Positions 27,485-37,599 of a stretch of 64,000 nucleotides of DNA are shown piece by piece. Location of the stretch: contig CAVXHJ010000001.1 of assembly GCA_963761435.1 (NCBI GenBank), positions 581,523 to 645,522 of the forward strand, read 5' to 3'. Each line of letters opens with the position of its first letter. The first letter of the stretch is position 1. Below the pieces are notes generated by a model. The model was given only the letters and a program-made list of their open reading frames with translations, had not been told where the DNA came from and did not search any database. The position numbers and the translations under genes are program-made. Source of the stretch: Roseiarcus sp963761435 (GTDB taxonomy: Bacteria; Pseudomonadota; Alphaproteobacteria; Rhizobiales; Beijerinckiaceae).

Positions 27485-28705
27485 CTAGGCTATTTCCGGC
27501 GCGCCTGCCGCTATGGGCGCCTCGGACGAACTCGGAAAAAGCAGTTTCAGATATTCCTCGACAATCAGCTCGGGCGCGAAATCGGCGGCCCGCCGCTTGA
27601 GCGCCTCGCGATCGTGCTCTGCCGCCAGAGCGTCGGCCATCGCTTGGGCCAAGGAGTCAGCGTCGCCAACAGGGACGAGCCTGCCGTACCGGCCGTTTTC
27701 GAGGATTTCCGATGGACCGCTCCTGCAATTGGTCGACACCACCGGCAGCCCGCAGGCAAGCGCCTCGACGATCACATTGCCGAAACCCTCGTAGTCCGAG
27801 GATAGCGCAAAAAGATCGGCGGAGTGATAAAAGGGCGCGGGGTCGATTGTCTCTCCAGGCATCAGGACTTTATCGGCGACGCCCTCCGAACGCGCGACGG
27901 CCGCAGTGGCTTCGACGAGTTCGCCGGTTCCAAGAATTAGGAGTCGCGCGTCTTGTGTCGAAAGCATTCTTCTGAATGCCTGGATCAGCAAGGCATGGTT
28001 CTTTTGCGCCTTCAGGCGCCCGACCGTGATGATCCGCGGCCCCCGCCAACCGCCCCACGCGCTCTCTGCAACGTTAGAATCGCTTGCATCTTGGAATCTT
28101 GTGGGCACCGGGTTGTGGATTACGCAAATGCTACTACGCGATATTCCTGAAAGAGCGGCAAGATCATCGGCCACACCCATCGAAACGGCCACACGCCCGT
28201 GCGCGAGCGGGTATGTCAAGGCGATGCTGGACTTGAGCATTAACCGATGGGCCGCGCCCCGACCCCTATATTGATCAGATAGCGTATTGTGTTCCCAGAC
28301 AAGCATTCGGGCTCGCGAGCGCGCAAGCCGATGCGCCAATACGCAGATCGTTGTGAGAGGCCATATCGACGCTATAACGAAGTCCGGCCGCTCGTGGCGC
28401 AGATAACGGGCGAAGGGAAACAGGAATTCCCGAGCCCGGTCCGTTCCTAGTATAAAGTAGCGCGCCGCGGCCGGAATAAAGCGGCGAGCACCGGGCAAAT
28501 CTTCCGCCGTAACAATGTGGACCCGAAAACCGCGACGAAGAAACTGCTTCGCCAGCAACACGTTGGCGATTTCGGCGCCCCCGGCGCCAATGTTCGGCAC
28601 CGCTAGGGTAATTAGGGATGGCTCCCTTGCAGCGATAGAGCGCCTCTTCGAGCTTAGTATTTCTGGCAGCATGAGCCGAACGTTGGTTTCCCAAATCATT
28701 GTCAC
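27485..28705 (-). CDS. Glycosyltransferase, GT4 family
   Basis: 406 residues. N-terminal domain: LITLAVPNIGAGGAEIANVLLAKQFLRRGFRVHIVTAED, the classic G-G-A-E start of WbpH/WcaL-type GT4, then DFVIASIWPLTTICVLAHRL and MLVWEHNTLSDQYRG. C-terminal domain: RIITVGRLKAQKNHALLIQAFRRM, ARLLILGTGELVE, VLMPGETIDPAPFYHSADLFALSSDYEGFGNVIVEALACGLPVVSTNCRSGPSEIL, with the E-G-x-x-N-x-x-x-E donor-binding motif. It is cytoplasmic and builds the repeat unit. The start overlaps the stop of the methyltransferase upstream by ATGA (28702-28705), so translation is coupled. Confidence 0.92.
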   Translation of the reverse strand: MTMIWETNVRLMLPEILSSKRRSIAAREPSLITLAVPNIGAGGAEIANVLLAKQFLRRGFRVHIVTAEDLPGARRFIPAAARYFILGTDRAREFLFPFARYLRHERPDFVIASIWPLTTICVLAHRLARSRARMLVWEHNTLSDQYRGRGAAHRLMLKSSIALTYPLAHGRVAVSMGVADDLAALSGISRSSICVIHNPVPTRFQDASDSNVAESAWGGWRGPRIITVGRLKAQKNHALLIQAFRRMLSTQDARLLILGTGELVEATAAVARSEGVADKVLMPGETIDPAPFYHSADLFALSSDYEGFGNVIVEALACGLPVVSTNCRSGPSEILENGRYGRLVPVGDADSLAQAMADALAAEHDREALKRRAADFAPELIVEEYLKLLFPSSSEAPIAAGAPEIA

Positions 28706-29517
28706 GGCCTCACAAGAACGTAGTAGTACCAGCGGACAAGGAAACCGGGGAAACGCGCGGTAGAAGGATGACCGGCGACTTCGACGAGGTCAAATCCTAC
28801 CGACCGAAATTCAGGTTCAATTGTCCTCGGTGTGGACGTGTAAGTCTTCAAACCTCCATGCACCGGGTCCAGAACGTAGCCACTGCCGGCGTAGAAAGCG
28901 CTCGTCCGAAGTTGGCGCAAGGATAGAAGCGACGTCTTTCCGATCGCCCGCAATACACGCCAACCCTTTTTCAAGGGTCCCGCTCCGCTTAACATCGGCC
29001 ACACCCCTAGCACTTTTGCGTTATGAGAAGAGAAAATGAACTTTCCCCCGGGCTTCAGCACTCGGAAAACCTCTGCAAAGCATTTGCGACGGCCGTCGTC
29101 GGTCGGAATACAGTCAATCCCATTGAAAGAGAATACAGCGATATCGAAGCATTGGTCAGGTATGGAACTAAGATCGGTAGCGTCCTCGCAGCGAAACTCG
29201 AGGTCATGGAATCTCTTTTGGCAAGCTTCAACCATCGAGGAGGCATAATCTAAACCCAGATAACGGCCTGCACTTTTGGAGAGGTAGGGTGTCGTTCTCC
29301 CGCCACCAACACCAATATCCAAGATCGAGGCACTTGATGAAATAAATCTATCAAACAAATCTATTTCACAAGGCTGCAGGTCTGACACGCTAAGGTAGTG
29401 TGCAACAATTTTAGCGTCATTATAGGCTTCAATGGAATTATCTACAGGCAAACGCCTTGATCTTGTCGATCCCCCTGCCAAGGCTAACCTCGGGCTTGTT
29501 ACGCCGTGTTCTGTCAT
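28702..29517 (-). CDS. Class I SAM-dependent methyltransferase
   Basis: 271 residues. SAM motifs: ASILDIGVGGGRTTPYLSKSAGRYLGLDYASSMVEACQ (motif I plus the acidic residue), LEFRCEDATDLSSIPDQCFDIAVFSFNGIDCIP (motif II) and FRVLKPGGKFIFSSHN (motif III). The C-terminus ending FLVRWYYYVLVRP is hydrophobic and suggests membrane contact. A sugar or lipid-linked intermediate is the likely substrate. Both ends overlap neighbours by ATGA (29514-29517 with the FemAB-like gene, 28702-28705 with the glycosyltransferase), a tight coupled trio. Confidence 0.88.
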   Translation of the reverse strand: MTEHGVTSPRLALAGGSTRSRRLPVDNSIEAYNDAKIVAHYLSVSDLQPCEIDLFDRFISSSASILDIGVGGGRTTPYLSKSAGRYLGLDYASSMVEACQKRFHDLEFRCEDATDLSSIPDQCFDIAVFSFNGIDCIPTDDGRRKCFAEVFRVLKPGGKFIFSSHNAKVLGVWPMLSGAGPLKKGWRVLRAIGKTSLLSLRQLRTSAFYAGSGYVLDPVHGGLKTYTSTPRTIEPEFRSVGFDLVEVAGHPSTARFPGFLVRWYYYVLVRP

Positions 29518-30569
29518 TGAACTCTTCCCGAGTCGGTTTCTTTTCGTATTGTTCTGTTCAAAAGTTTCGTAGCGTCAGCCGCACTTTTCAATAGTCGAAA
29601 GGCCCCGCCCATGCACCGCCATTCCACACCAAGCGACGTCAATTCCCCGCCGAATTTGGCCTTGAAATTGTATATGCCATCCGCGGAGTCCAGGGACGCC
29701 ACGCCTCCGAGATCATACCAATCGAGGCCTTTTTGCCTTAACCGCTGGATGGCGCGCCAGTGAAGATATTGGCCCGCTCCGTCGTTTTCTTTTACCAGAT
29801 TGACCGAATACATAAAGATGCCGGCCTTCTCAGTCGTGTATACATGCAAGTAGTTTGAAACGTCCCCACCGCCTTTGCGGGCTGTAAACAACATGGCGTC
29901 GCCCGCTGAATACATTCGAGAGACTACATCGCGATTTACCGGACTGAGCCCGCGCTCCTTGGCAAAGGCTTGGAAAGCATGGAAGAAGCTGTCACGAAGT
30001 TGGGCGTTCGGCGCGTCATGCGCGTCAACGACGATGCCGCGCAACTCAGCGGTTCTGATTTTGCGACGGTAGTCAGCGCTCATCCGAGCGAGAATATTGG
30101 CCTCGCCGACGGTCAAGTCGATCGCGAAGGTAGCAATGTTGAGCAACCTGTCATTCTCGACGTGTTGAAAGCAGCGCCCAGCCAGCAGCGGAGGGTCTGG
30201 TAATACTCTATCGAAGTCATGGACGATAATATCGGTGAAACCCGAACGTCCGGAGCACCGCGCCACAACCTCATCGAGCCGAGACTGACCGCCGGAGGTC
30301 AGCAGCACGAGGCTTCTCGTGATGCCCAGGTGCGTTTTTTGCAAGACGCGAAGTCCAGGATGGTCTTCAGTCAAACACCAACCATAGTACTTTTGATGCG
30401 CCCAGCCATCGTCAAGAAATATGCTGCGATACGCTCGCAAATCGGAATTCTCTGTACGACACATCAGCAAGGGGGCGCGTATAGTGGAGCGTCTACCAGC
30501 TTTTCGAAGCGCTCGCTGAGCGACATCAGGAGATTGTGAATTGTTTCGTATTTGCGGCGAGCGCCGCAC
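29514..30569 (-). CDS. FemAB/GNAT-fold aminoacyl or acyl transferase
   Basis: 351 residues from GTG at 30569; ATG at 30461 (MCRTENSDL) is an alternative, and similarity is poor before it. The C-terminal half carries the FemAB-like GNAT fold: FAIDLTVGEANILARMSADYRRKIRTAELRGIVV, FHAFQAFAKERGL, GAGQYLHWRAIQRLRQKGLDWYDLGGVASLDSADGIYNFKAKFGGEL. The last stretch (Y-D-L-G-G and F-K-x-K-F-G-G) is the family's diagnostic acceptor-binding end. Family members transfer aminoacyl groups onto cell-wall precursors or act in exopolysaccharide loci with exosortase systems. Here it may attach an amino acid to the sugar repeat. It is coupled to the methyltransferase gene by ATGA. Confidence 0.83.
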   Translation of the reverse strand: MRRSPQIRNNSQSPDVAQRALRKAGRRSTIRAPLLMCRTENSDLRAYRSIFLDDGWAHQKYYGWCLTEDHPGLRVLQKTHLGITRSLVLLTSGGQSRLDEVVARCSGRSGFTDIIVHDFDRVLPDPPLLAGRCFQHVENDRLLNIATFAIDLTVGEANILARMSADYRRKIRTAELRGIVVDAHDAPNAQLRDSFFHAFQAFAKERGLSPVNRDVVSRMYSAGDAMLFTARKGGGDVSNYLHVYTTEKAGIFMYSVNLVKENDGAGQYLHWRAIQRLRQKGLDWYDLGGVASLDSADGIYNFKAKFGGELTSLGVEWRCMGGAFRLLKSAADATKLLNRTIRKETDSGRVQ

Positions 30570-30616
30570 ACGGCCATCTGTTTCGGGGGATCACGCAACG
30601 CCCGCCAAACCTTTGC

Positions 30617-31495
30617 TCATGTTAGATCCGAGCGGTATTGTGACCAGAAATAGACCAACTCCGAATAGCTGTGATCGATAGCGTAAAGTGGCGCTGGCCC
30701 CTTGTAATATTTCGGTTCCACGCCGGCGAAATACCGTCCCTTCAACCCTTTGATTGGTCCCGACGCGTCGACGAGCAACGCGAGGCAACCGCGTTTCCAC
30801 GCCTCGGCTGTGATGGCCCTGCTGTTGTCGATCAAATCGGGAAGCCGCTCGCAATAGATAAGCTGGGCAACTCGAAGGCCAGCTCGCATGGTCCGCTTCA
30901 TGAATATGAACGGTGCGAGCCGTTCATTGTCGTCAACGCAAAAGGTCTGGCACCCCCGCGCCTCATGATAACGCATCATCGCCGCTCGCTCAGGGGAGAG
31001 CCCAGAACGGACCGCGTCGGTCAGCGACACAATTCGTCGCTTCGGTCCACGAGCCTGGGCCACGCCAACCCCGACGGCCACCCCCGCCGTGTGTTCGGTA
31101 AACCCGCAGATCGAGATTATTTTTCGCGTGTCCGCGCCGGAGGAGAGGACGCTGAAGGTCAGGCCCGCGCCGCTCATCGAATGGCGGTGGAGGGTGATTG
31201 CGGCCGGGCCGCGATAGGCGGGTCTGACCGTCCAGGACGAGCCGTTTACGATCGTCTGTCGCGTCTCGGGAGGGCCGTGCAAAGAGCCAATTGTAAGACC
31301 CACGCCCTGCAGGCCGTCGACGTCTAGGCCGTAGCCAAACAAGGGCGTTCCGGGCGCAGGATTACGCTGGGCCAGAACCTGAAGCCGGTTCCGCCAGCGA
31401 TCCAATGAATGCCTTGGGAAACCTTCTGCGAGGATGCGCGCCGTTTCAGGAAGATCGGAAGGCTCCAATTCGCGGATCGCGTACCGGCGGGTCAT
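30617..31495 (-). CDS. GNAT-like acyltransferase in polysaccharide cluster
   Basis: 292 residues from ATG at 31495, preceded by GAGGAG. The first part has a GNAT-like pattern: YAIRELEPSDLPETARILAEGFPRHSLDRW (residues 5-35), then PLFGYGLDVDGLQGVGLTIG and WTVRPAYRGPAAITLHRHSM, where V-R-P-A-Y-R-G corresponds to the acetyl-CoA-binding Q/RxxGxG/A turn. The second half is less typical but ends in VYFWSQYRSDLT. Proteins of this layout lie in exopolysaccharide loci of Rhizobiales and are thought to acylate the polymer; the donor is not known. It is followed by the FemAB-like gene after 47 bases. Confidence 0.65.
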   Translation of the reverse strand: MTRRYAIRELEPSDLPETARILAEGFPRHSLDRWRNRLQVLAQRNPAPGTPLFGYGLDVDGLQGVGLTIGSLHGPPETRQTIVNGSSWTVRPAYRGPAAITLHRHSMSGAGLTFSVLSSGADTRKIISICGFTEHTAGVAVGVGVAQARGPKRRIVSLTDAVRSGLSPERAAMMRYHEARGCQTFCVDDNERLAPFIFMKRTMRAGLRVAQLIYCERLPDLIDNSRAITAEAWKRGCLALLVDASGPIKGLKGRYFAGVEPKYYKGPAPLYAIDHSYSELVYFWSQYRSDLT

Positions 31496-31764
31496 CGAAA
31501 AACTCCTCGATCCGCAATTGCTAGAAGCGAACCGAGGGAGATCGGAATCCTGGGAGGAAAGACCTTGCGCCCCGCTGAAGAGGGTCGAGTCTTTTCTCAT
31601 CGACGCGCACTGCCTAAGGGGCGCACGACGCTCCGACCGACACAGCAAGTATCGACCAGCTCCCGAACCCAGAGCGCCGTGAGAAGTGGCCATGAACCTA
31701 GAATTCCGTGTAAATTTCGCTTGAGTGGAGAGCCTAGATTGCTTTCCTTGCCAATGTCCCGGCT

Positions 31765-32427
31765 TCAACCCAAAGCAGGAGACGCCGACAAGAGGCTTTC
31801 CTTGAAAGCGGTCCACAACTCGCGAACTCCATCATTTGGCGGCAAATGACGGCAAAGGCCGCCGTGACCGTTCTCCACGTCGCTGTCAAATTCGATGTGC
31901 TTTTCAAGAAAATGCTTGAAAGCGAGCAGCAGGGGGGCATCCCAGTGTGGGGCCTGCAGCATGCTCCTGAACACCATTTCAAGCCCGCCATCCTCATAGC
32001 TGGCCAGGCTTGTCGCCTTTGTCCAATTGTCCGCTTGGCGGACCTTATCCAGATAAGCCGCTCCAATGTCTTCGAGGCGCCGGCGGCGAAGGTCGTCAAT
32101 CGGAGTCAGCATCAGCGCTCTTCGCATGAACTCGTCGTGATTTACGCGCTCTCCAGCCGCCACAACTCCGGGATAGGGAGACAAGTTGTCGGTGTCCCGC
32201 TCGCCGCGATCCAATTCCTCCAATTGCTCATCGTCAGGGAGGAGTTCGCGGGCGGCCGCAAGATTCTCACGGAATTGAACCGAAAAATAGTAATAGGCCC
32301 ACGCCACATCGATCATTTGATCCAGCGAAAGGCCGCACCAGTTCAGCGCACAAATTGCTTCGACAACTCGAATCGAGGCGACAGGAGTGTTGGGTGCGCC
32401 GTGTTGCTTCAGCATTGTTTCGTTCAT
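31765..32427 (-). CDS. Heme-oxygenase-like iron protein
   Basis: 220 residues from ATG at 32427, chosen because GGAGGG lies just before it. The protein is largely helical. It has MIDVAWAYYYFSVQFRENLAAARE, then a long acidic DDEQLEELDRGERDTDNL stretch, then APLLLAFKHFLEKHIEFDSDVENGHGGLCRHL. The H-x2-L-E-x-H-I-E-F-D and N-G-H-G pattern resembles the C-terminal metal-binding helix of heme-oxygenase-like diiron proteins (DUF3050/TenA-like fold). I cannot tell oxidase, thiaminase-like or structural role. No other metal-handling gene is nearby. It ends close to the GNAT gene (270-base gap) and is followed upstream by the IS630-type element. Confidence 0.6.
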   Translation of the reverse strand: MNETMLKQHGAPNTPVASIRVVEAICALNWCGLSLDQMIDVAWAYYYFSVQFRENLAAARELLPDDEQLEELDRGERDTDNLSPYPGVVAAGERVNHDEFMRRALMLTPIDDLRRRRLEDIGAAYLDKVRQADNWTKATSLASYEDGGLEMVFRSMLQAPHWDAPLLLAFKHFLEKHIEFDSDVENGHGGLCRHLPPNDGVRELWTAFKESLLSASPALG

Positions 32428-32659
32428 GAACTGACCCTCCACGACGCCAGCGTCTGGCGGCAAATGCACTGGAGCTTCTTCCTTGCTATCGACACGGTCT
32501 CGCTTCGGGCCGTCGGTAGACGATCGGCACGAGCGAAGGCTGCGCGCGCGTCTCGATTGCAAAGAAGATTTGTCGGCGCCTAGCGGCGGCGGCTCGCTTC
32601 GGCCACCAGAGCGAGCTGCAGCTAATTTGAATCGGCTTGGGATTCCCGAATCGGCGTTG

Positions 32660-33655
32660 TTCTGATTCAACCTGCTGGCTGGACGGAGGCCAGCAGGGAT
32701 GGCCAGTGCATATTCGCAGGATCTGCGCGACCGGGTGATTGACGCGGTGCTTGGTGGGGGGATGAGCCGGCGTGCGGCTGCGGACCGCTTTGGGGTGAGC
32801 GAGTCCTCGGCGATCAAGTGGGTGCAGCGCTTCGAACGGAGCGGTTCGCGGGCGGCGAGCAAGATGGGCGGATACCTGCGTCCGAGGCTCGAGCCGCATC
32901 GTGAGTATCTCGAAGGGCTGAGAGCGGAGAAATCCGACATCACTCTGCAGGCGCTTTGCGACCGGTTGCTGGCGGAGCCTGGGGTGCGAGCCGACACGGC
33001 GATGATGAGCCGCTTCTTCCGCCGCATTGGCGTCACGCTCAAAAAAAAGACGCTCATCGCACGCGAGCAGGATCGCGCCGACATAAAGCGCCATCGCGGG
33101 CGCTGGCGAAGCCATCAGAAGCGCGTCGATCCTTCGCGACTGGTGTTCATCGACGAGACCTGGACCAAGACCAACATGACCCGGCGCTACGGCTGGCCGA
33201 CGCGCGGAGCAGGCTTGTCGCCAAGATTCCCCACGGCCATTGGAAGACGGCGACATTCCTGGCCGCGCTGCGCAATGACCGCATCGACGCGCCCTGCGTG
33301 TTCGACGGTCCGACCAATGGCGAGCGCTTTCTTGCCTACGTCGAACAGTTCCTGGTCCCCACGCTCAAGCCCAACGACATCGTCGTGCTCGACAATCTGG
33401 GATCGCACAAAGGCAAAGCGGTTCGAAACGCGATCCGGGCCGCCGGCGCGCGTCTCCTCTTCCCGCCCAAATACTCGCCCGACCTCAACCCGATCGAGCA
33501 GCTCTTCGCCAAGCTCAAAGGCTACGTCCGAAAAACCGCGCCCCGAACCCTCGACGCCATATCCGACGCAATCGCCCAAGCCCTAACCACCATCCCGCCA
33601 AACGAATGCGCAAACTATCTCACCGGCGCAGGTTACGCGTCAGCCTAAATGCAGA
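32660..33655 (+). mobile_element. IS630-family element, termini approximate
   Basis: About 1 kb on the plus strand, opposite to the cluster. The gene is preceded by a perfect 9-bp inverted repeat (CCTGCTGGC...GCCAGCAGG, 32671-32697) that holds the GGAGG ribosome binding site. I could not find matching terminal inverted repeats or TA flanks at the right end, so either that end is truncated or the true boundaries differ by tens of bases. It separates the dehydrogenase gene from the heme-oxygenase-like gene. Confidence 0.55.
32699..33648 (+). CDS. IS630-family transposase, frameshifted
   Basis: Opens ASAYSQDLRDRVIDAVLGGGMSRRAAADRFGVSESSAIKWVQRFE (winged-helix DNA-binding), then TLQALCDRLLAEPG and FIDETWTKTNMTRRYGW (first catalytic Asp-x-Glu region). 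Near 33190-33215 the frame shifts and continues as RLVAKIPHGHWKTATF, DIVVLDNLGSHKGKAVRNAI (second Asp) and LFPPKYSPDLNPIEQLFAKLKGY (third acidic residue). Both halves overlap by long open frames (32699-33586 and 32956-33648). Two-frame organisation is common in this family, so programmed frameshifting is possible, but a lesion is equally likely. Confidence 0.83.
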
Positions 33656-33660
33656 AGGCT

Positions 33661-34999
33661 CTAGAGACGGACGTCAGCCTCGTCTGGACCAAGAATGTAT
33701 TTCAAGTCGTAGAGCACGTGGCCGTCCCTGCCGAGTTCTCGGATCCTCCGTGCTCCCATAGCCCGAAACTGGTCATGCGCCACGGCAACGACAATTGCGT
33801 CGTAGCTGCCCGGGAGCGGCTTCATGACGGGCGTAATGCCGTATTCGCGCTTGGCCTCCCCGACATCCACCCATGGATCGAAAACGTCGGTGCAAACATT
33901 GTAGTCATCGAGTTCTCGAACGATGTCGACGACCCGGGTGTTGCGTATGTCCGGGCAGTTCTCCTTGAAGGTAAGACCCATCACCAAAACTCGCGCGCCT
34001 TCGACCTGAATGCGCCGCTTGAGCATAGCTTTGACGAGCTGCGACACCACATAGGACCCCATTCCATCATTAAGGCGTCTTCCGGCGAGAATGATCTCCG
34101 GATGATATCCTATCGCTTGCGCCTTGTGAGTGAGATAATACGGGTCTACGCCAATGCAGTGACCTCCGACAAGGCCGGGCCGGAACGGCAGGAAATTCCA
34201 CTTCGTACCCGCCGCCTGCAGCACCGCCTCGGTGTCGATGCCCATCTTGCCGAAGATGATCGCTAGCTCGTTAACCAACGCGATGTTGAGGTCGCGCTGA
34301 GTATTCTCGATGACCTTGGCGGCTTCCGCTACTTTGATGCTGGGGGCCTGGTGCGTCCCCGCGGCGATAATCTGGGCGTAGAGACGATCGATCTTTTCGG
34401 CGACGGCGGGAGTGGAGCCCGATGTCACTTTCTTGATCGCGGAAAGCCTATGCTGCTTGTCACCCGGATTGATCCGTTCGGGGCTGTACCCCACATAGAA
34501 GTCCTCATTGAAGGTCAGACCAGAGAAGGCCTCGAGGACCGGCACGCATTCTTCTTCGGTGGCGCCAGGGTACACAGTCGAATTCGTAAATGACTATGTC
34601 GTTCTTCTTGAGAACCTTTCCGATGCTCTGCGAGGCCTTGATCAGCGGCGTGAGGTCGGGACGCTTGTGGCCGTCGATAGGCGTAGGCACGGTTACGATA
34701 AAGACGTTGCAGTCCGCAATATCGGCAAGATCATGCGTGAAGGACAAGTCTGCGACGTCGTGCAATTCTTCGTCGCTAATTTCGAGCGTCGCGTCGTGGC
34801 CGGCTTCGAGCGCGGCGATGCGCGCCGGGTTGACGTCGAAGCCTACTACGGGAAGATGTTTGCCGAACTCGACGGCCAACGGCAGTCCGACATAGCCCAA
34901 GCCCACGACGGCAATGCGCGCATGAGAAGACGCTTCAACAATCGGTTCGGAAACAAGCGACCCGACGACAAGCGGGGCTGCGACTGGTTTGTCGAGCAT
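33661..34999 (-). pseudogene. UDP-sugar 6-dehydrogenase (WbpA/TviB-like), single extra base
   Basis: About 446 codons in two frames. N-terminal NAD domain: ARIAVVGLGYVGLPLAVEFGKHLPVVGFDVN and DCNVFIVTVPTPIDGHKRPDLTPL. One extra T near 34581 breaks the gene within DIVIYE; deleting it restores STVYPGATEEECVPVLE. The rest is complete: FYVGYSPERINPGDK, KVAEAAKVIENTQRDLNIALVNELA, WNFLPFRPGLVGGHCIGVDPYYLTHKA (catalytic Cys in GGHCIGVDP), VLVMGLTFKENCPDIRNT and YDAIVVAVAHD. It oxidises a UDP-hexosamine or UDP-glucose to the uronate; the TviB/WbpA type favours UDP-GlcNAc. If the extra base is an error this is a key precursor enzyme; its start ATG is at 34999. Confidence 0.88.
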
Positions 35000-35204
35000 G
35001 ACAGCGCTATTTTCCTTTTGGGCATGGAGACGACCAGGACTCTCCGGAGCTTCCGGCCTGGGCCGGCCGCGGCGGCTGAAGCGCGGTCATCTGGAAGCTA
35101 GATGGATCTGTCGCTGCGCGAGACCGGAAGGTAAGCGCCGCCCGGCCAGTCCTCAGCGGGCAATTTGAAGCGCGCGCCTCAGCGGCGCTCGGTTCTGGCG
35201 GTGA

Positions 35205-37557
35205 TCACGTATTGAAATAGCGCAAATCGCCATATCTCTTCGCGAGGCGCTCATCGACGAAATTGAACACAACTCCGGCGATTTTTCCCCGGTCAGGCAT
35301 GAGTCTGATGTTCTCACGAACCATCTCTTTATCCGTCGTCCGCCACTTGACGACAAAAATGGTCTTGTCGACGATACTCGATATGATCCGCGCATCCACA
35401 ACCTGTCCGACGGGCGGCGTGTCGAGCACGATGCAGTCGAAAGTCGATCGGTAGTGCCCGATTAGCTTGCGAGCGCGATCGAGAGTTAGGAGGTCGCCTG
35501 AGCGTTGGCTGTTTGCGCCGGCGGGCAAGACCCACAAGCCATGAGCGTCGTTGAAGCGGATCGCGCTCTCGGCGCCGGTCCGGCCGAGCAGAAGGTCAAC
35601 GAGCCCGAACTCCCCTTGTAAACCGAAATAACGCGTGACCGATGGGTTCCGCAGATCTGCATCGATGACTAGCGTCTTCAGGCCCGACCCGCTGAACGAA
35701 ATCGCCAGCATGAGCGACGTGGTTGTCTTCCCCTCGCCAGGAAGAGCCGAGGTCACCTGCAGAACCTTAGGCGACCTTTCGATTTCGGTCATTTGAATGG
35801 TAACCCGCAGCGTGCGCACGGCTTCGCTGAGGCGCGAGAGGGGATCGAGGCGGATGTGTCGTGGCAAGGCCATCCGGGCTCGCCCTCGACCGATGGACAC
35901 GAGCAGCGGCAGTCCGAGTTGTTCCTCGGCTTCGCGCGACGTGATGAAACCGCTGTCGAGCTGTTCGCGAACCCATGCGCCCCCTATACCGAGGCCCAGC
36001 CCCACGACGAGCGCAAGCGACAGGACCAGCAGCTTCCTTGGAAAAGTGGGGACCTGCGGAGGACTTGCCGGCACAATGATGCGACCCAAGCGCGCCTGGT
36101 CGCCGGAAAGCTCGTGTATGATACTGGCGCGCTTCAGAAAATCCTCAAACAAAGTTCGGTTGACTGACGCCAATTCTTCCAGTTCGTGCAACTCGATCGC
36201 CGTCTTGCTGGCCGCATTCGTTTCCCCGGCCGCATCACGAAGGATATTTTCAATGGATTCTTGCTCAGCCAAACCTAGCGCGTACTGGTTGCGGACATTC
36301 TGCGCGACCGCCTCCAATTCGGCAGCGATTGCTCGCTTAGTGTCGGCGCGCTCGGCGCGCGTTTTGACGACTTCGGGATTGCTCTCGCCCAAGCGGGCGG
36401 CGAGCCCCGCCAGGCGAAGTGAATTCTCCCCGAGCTGGTTTCGAAGGCTGGCAAGCAGGGGGGAGTTCATCGCCTCGGGCAAGCCCTGGGCGTCCCGTCC
36501 CTCGGACTCGAGACGTTGCAGAAGATCGACCTTCGCCTTTTTCTCCGCCACGTCGGCGCGGGCCGCGACCAGACGAGCGTTGAGCTCGGCCATCTGTTGT
36601 TGGTCGAGAGACACGCTCCGGCCACCGTCGATAAGGTTGTGCTCCGCTCGGAAGGCGACGACCGCCTCTTCAGATTCGCGCAAGCGGTCGCGCAGCGCTG
36701 GAAGCTTTTCATTGAGCCAAGCCGAACTCGCGCACACCAGAGTCCAATCGGGCGTAGAGAGGATCGACGAGATAGGCTTCGGCGACCGCATTAGCGAGGC
36801 GGGCGGCGCGGGCCGGATCTTCGGAGGTGACGCTGACGCTGATCACGTCTGCCTCGCCAACACGCTTCGCCGTCACAGCCTTCGCTAACGCGGCGACCGA
36901 CGCTTCGACTTTTTCAGGGCCGTCCCGTTTCGGCGTTTCGAACCCAACTCCTTGCACTTCTCGTTGGTCGACCGGGGGGCTGTCAGCCTCAACGTCGAGG
37001 CCGACGTAGGTCTCGATAGCTTTGATAGCCTTTACGAAAGCAGCGCCTGCTTCGCCATCGCTGAGATGCGCGAAATACGGGCGAATCAACTGACCAGCAC
37101 GCTCCCAATAGGCGTTCGCAGCGTCGAGCCAGAAGGAGGGGTGTTGGGTCGGCCTTCCTCCGAATTCAGGATCGTCGACTAAATGTTCGCTTTCTACGGC
37201 GCGACGCAGCAGCGCCGTTGATTTGACGATTGCGATTTGATTCTCGAGCGCAAGCGAATCAATCGTACTCTGAGACCCGTTGTCGCCGCTGGAAAGTTTC
37301 TCATTGATGGGGTCGAATATGATCTGCGTCGAGGCGCTATAGAGCGGTGTCTGCAGGGTCAGCCAGACCTGTGCGGCCAGTAACGCTGAAGCGGTAACGA
37401 TGAAGACGAATTTCCACCGGCGCCACAGAAAATAGATGGCCAGATGGAGCAGCTCCCGAGGATCGGCAGATTGCTCCCGGTGCTCGGCGAGAAGTCCTTG
37501 TCTCGCCGATAGGGCCTGCAACGGTTCAAGGTTCAATTTTGATCCCCTCCAGTCCAT
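35205..37557 (-). pseudogene. wzc: Wzc-type polysaccharide copolymerase/ATPase, single extra base
   Basis: About 784 codons. From 37557: FLWRRWKFVFIVTASALLAAQVWLTL (TM1), SASTQIIFDPINEKL, then SVTSEDPARAARLANAVAEAYLVDPL. An extra base near 36737 shifts the frame; the sequence resumes at SSAWLNEKLPALRDRLRESEEAVVAFRAEHNL (coiled coil to about 36100), then PTFPRKLLVLSLALVVGLGLGIG (TM2), and the cytoplasmic ATPase with SALPGEGKTTTSLMLA (Walker A), LKTLVIDADLRNP and FDCIVLDTPPVGQVVDARI. The C-terminus RYGDLRYFNT lacks a tyrosine cluster. It controls chain length and export of the Wzy-made polymer. Start: ATG at 37557, or TTG at 37535 after GGAGGGG. Confidence 0.88.
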
Positions 37558-37599
37558 CGTCCGCGGTTGGTTCGGGCGTTGCGTCTATTGAAGACGGCT

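Noticed and set aside
32671..32697. CCTGCTGGC...GCCAGCAGG as an IS terminal repeat
   Set aside because: Both arms lie together upstream of the transposase ATG, so it is a local hairpin, not the two element ends.
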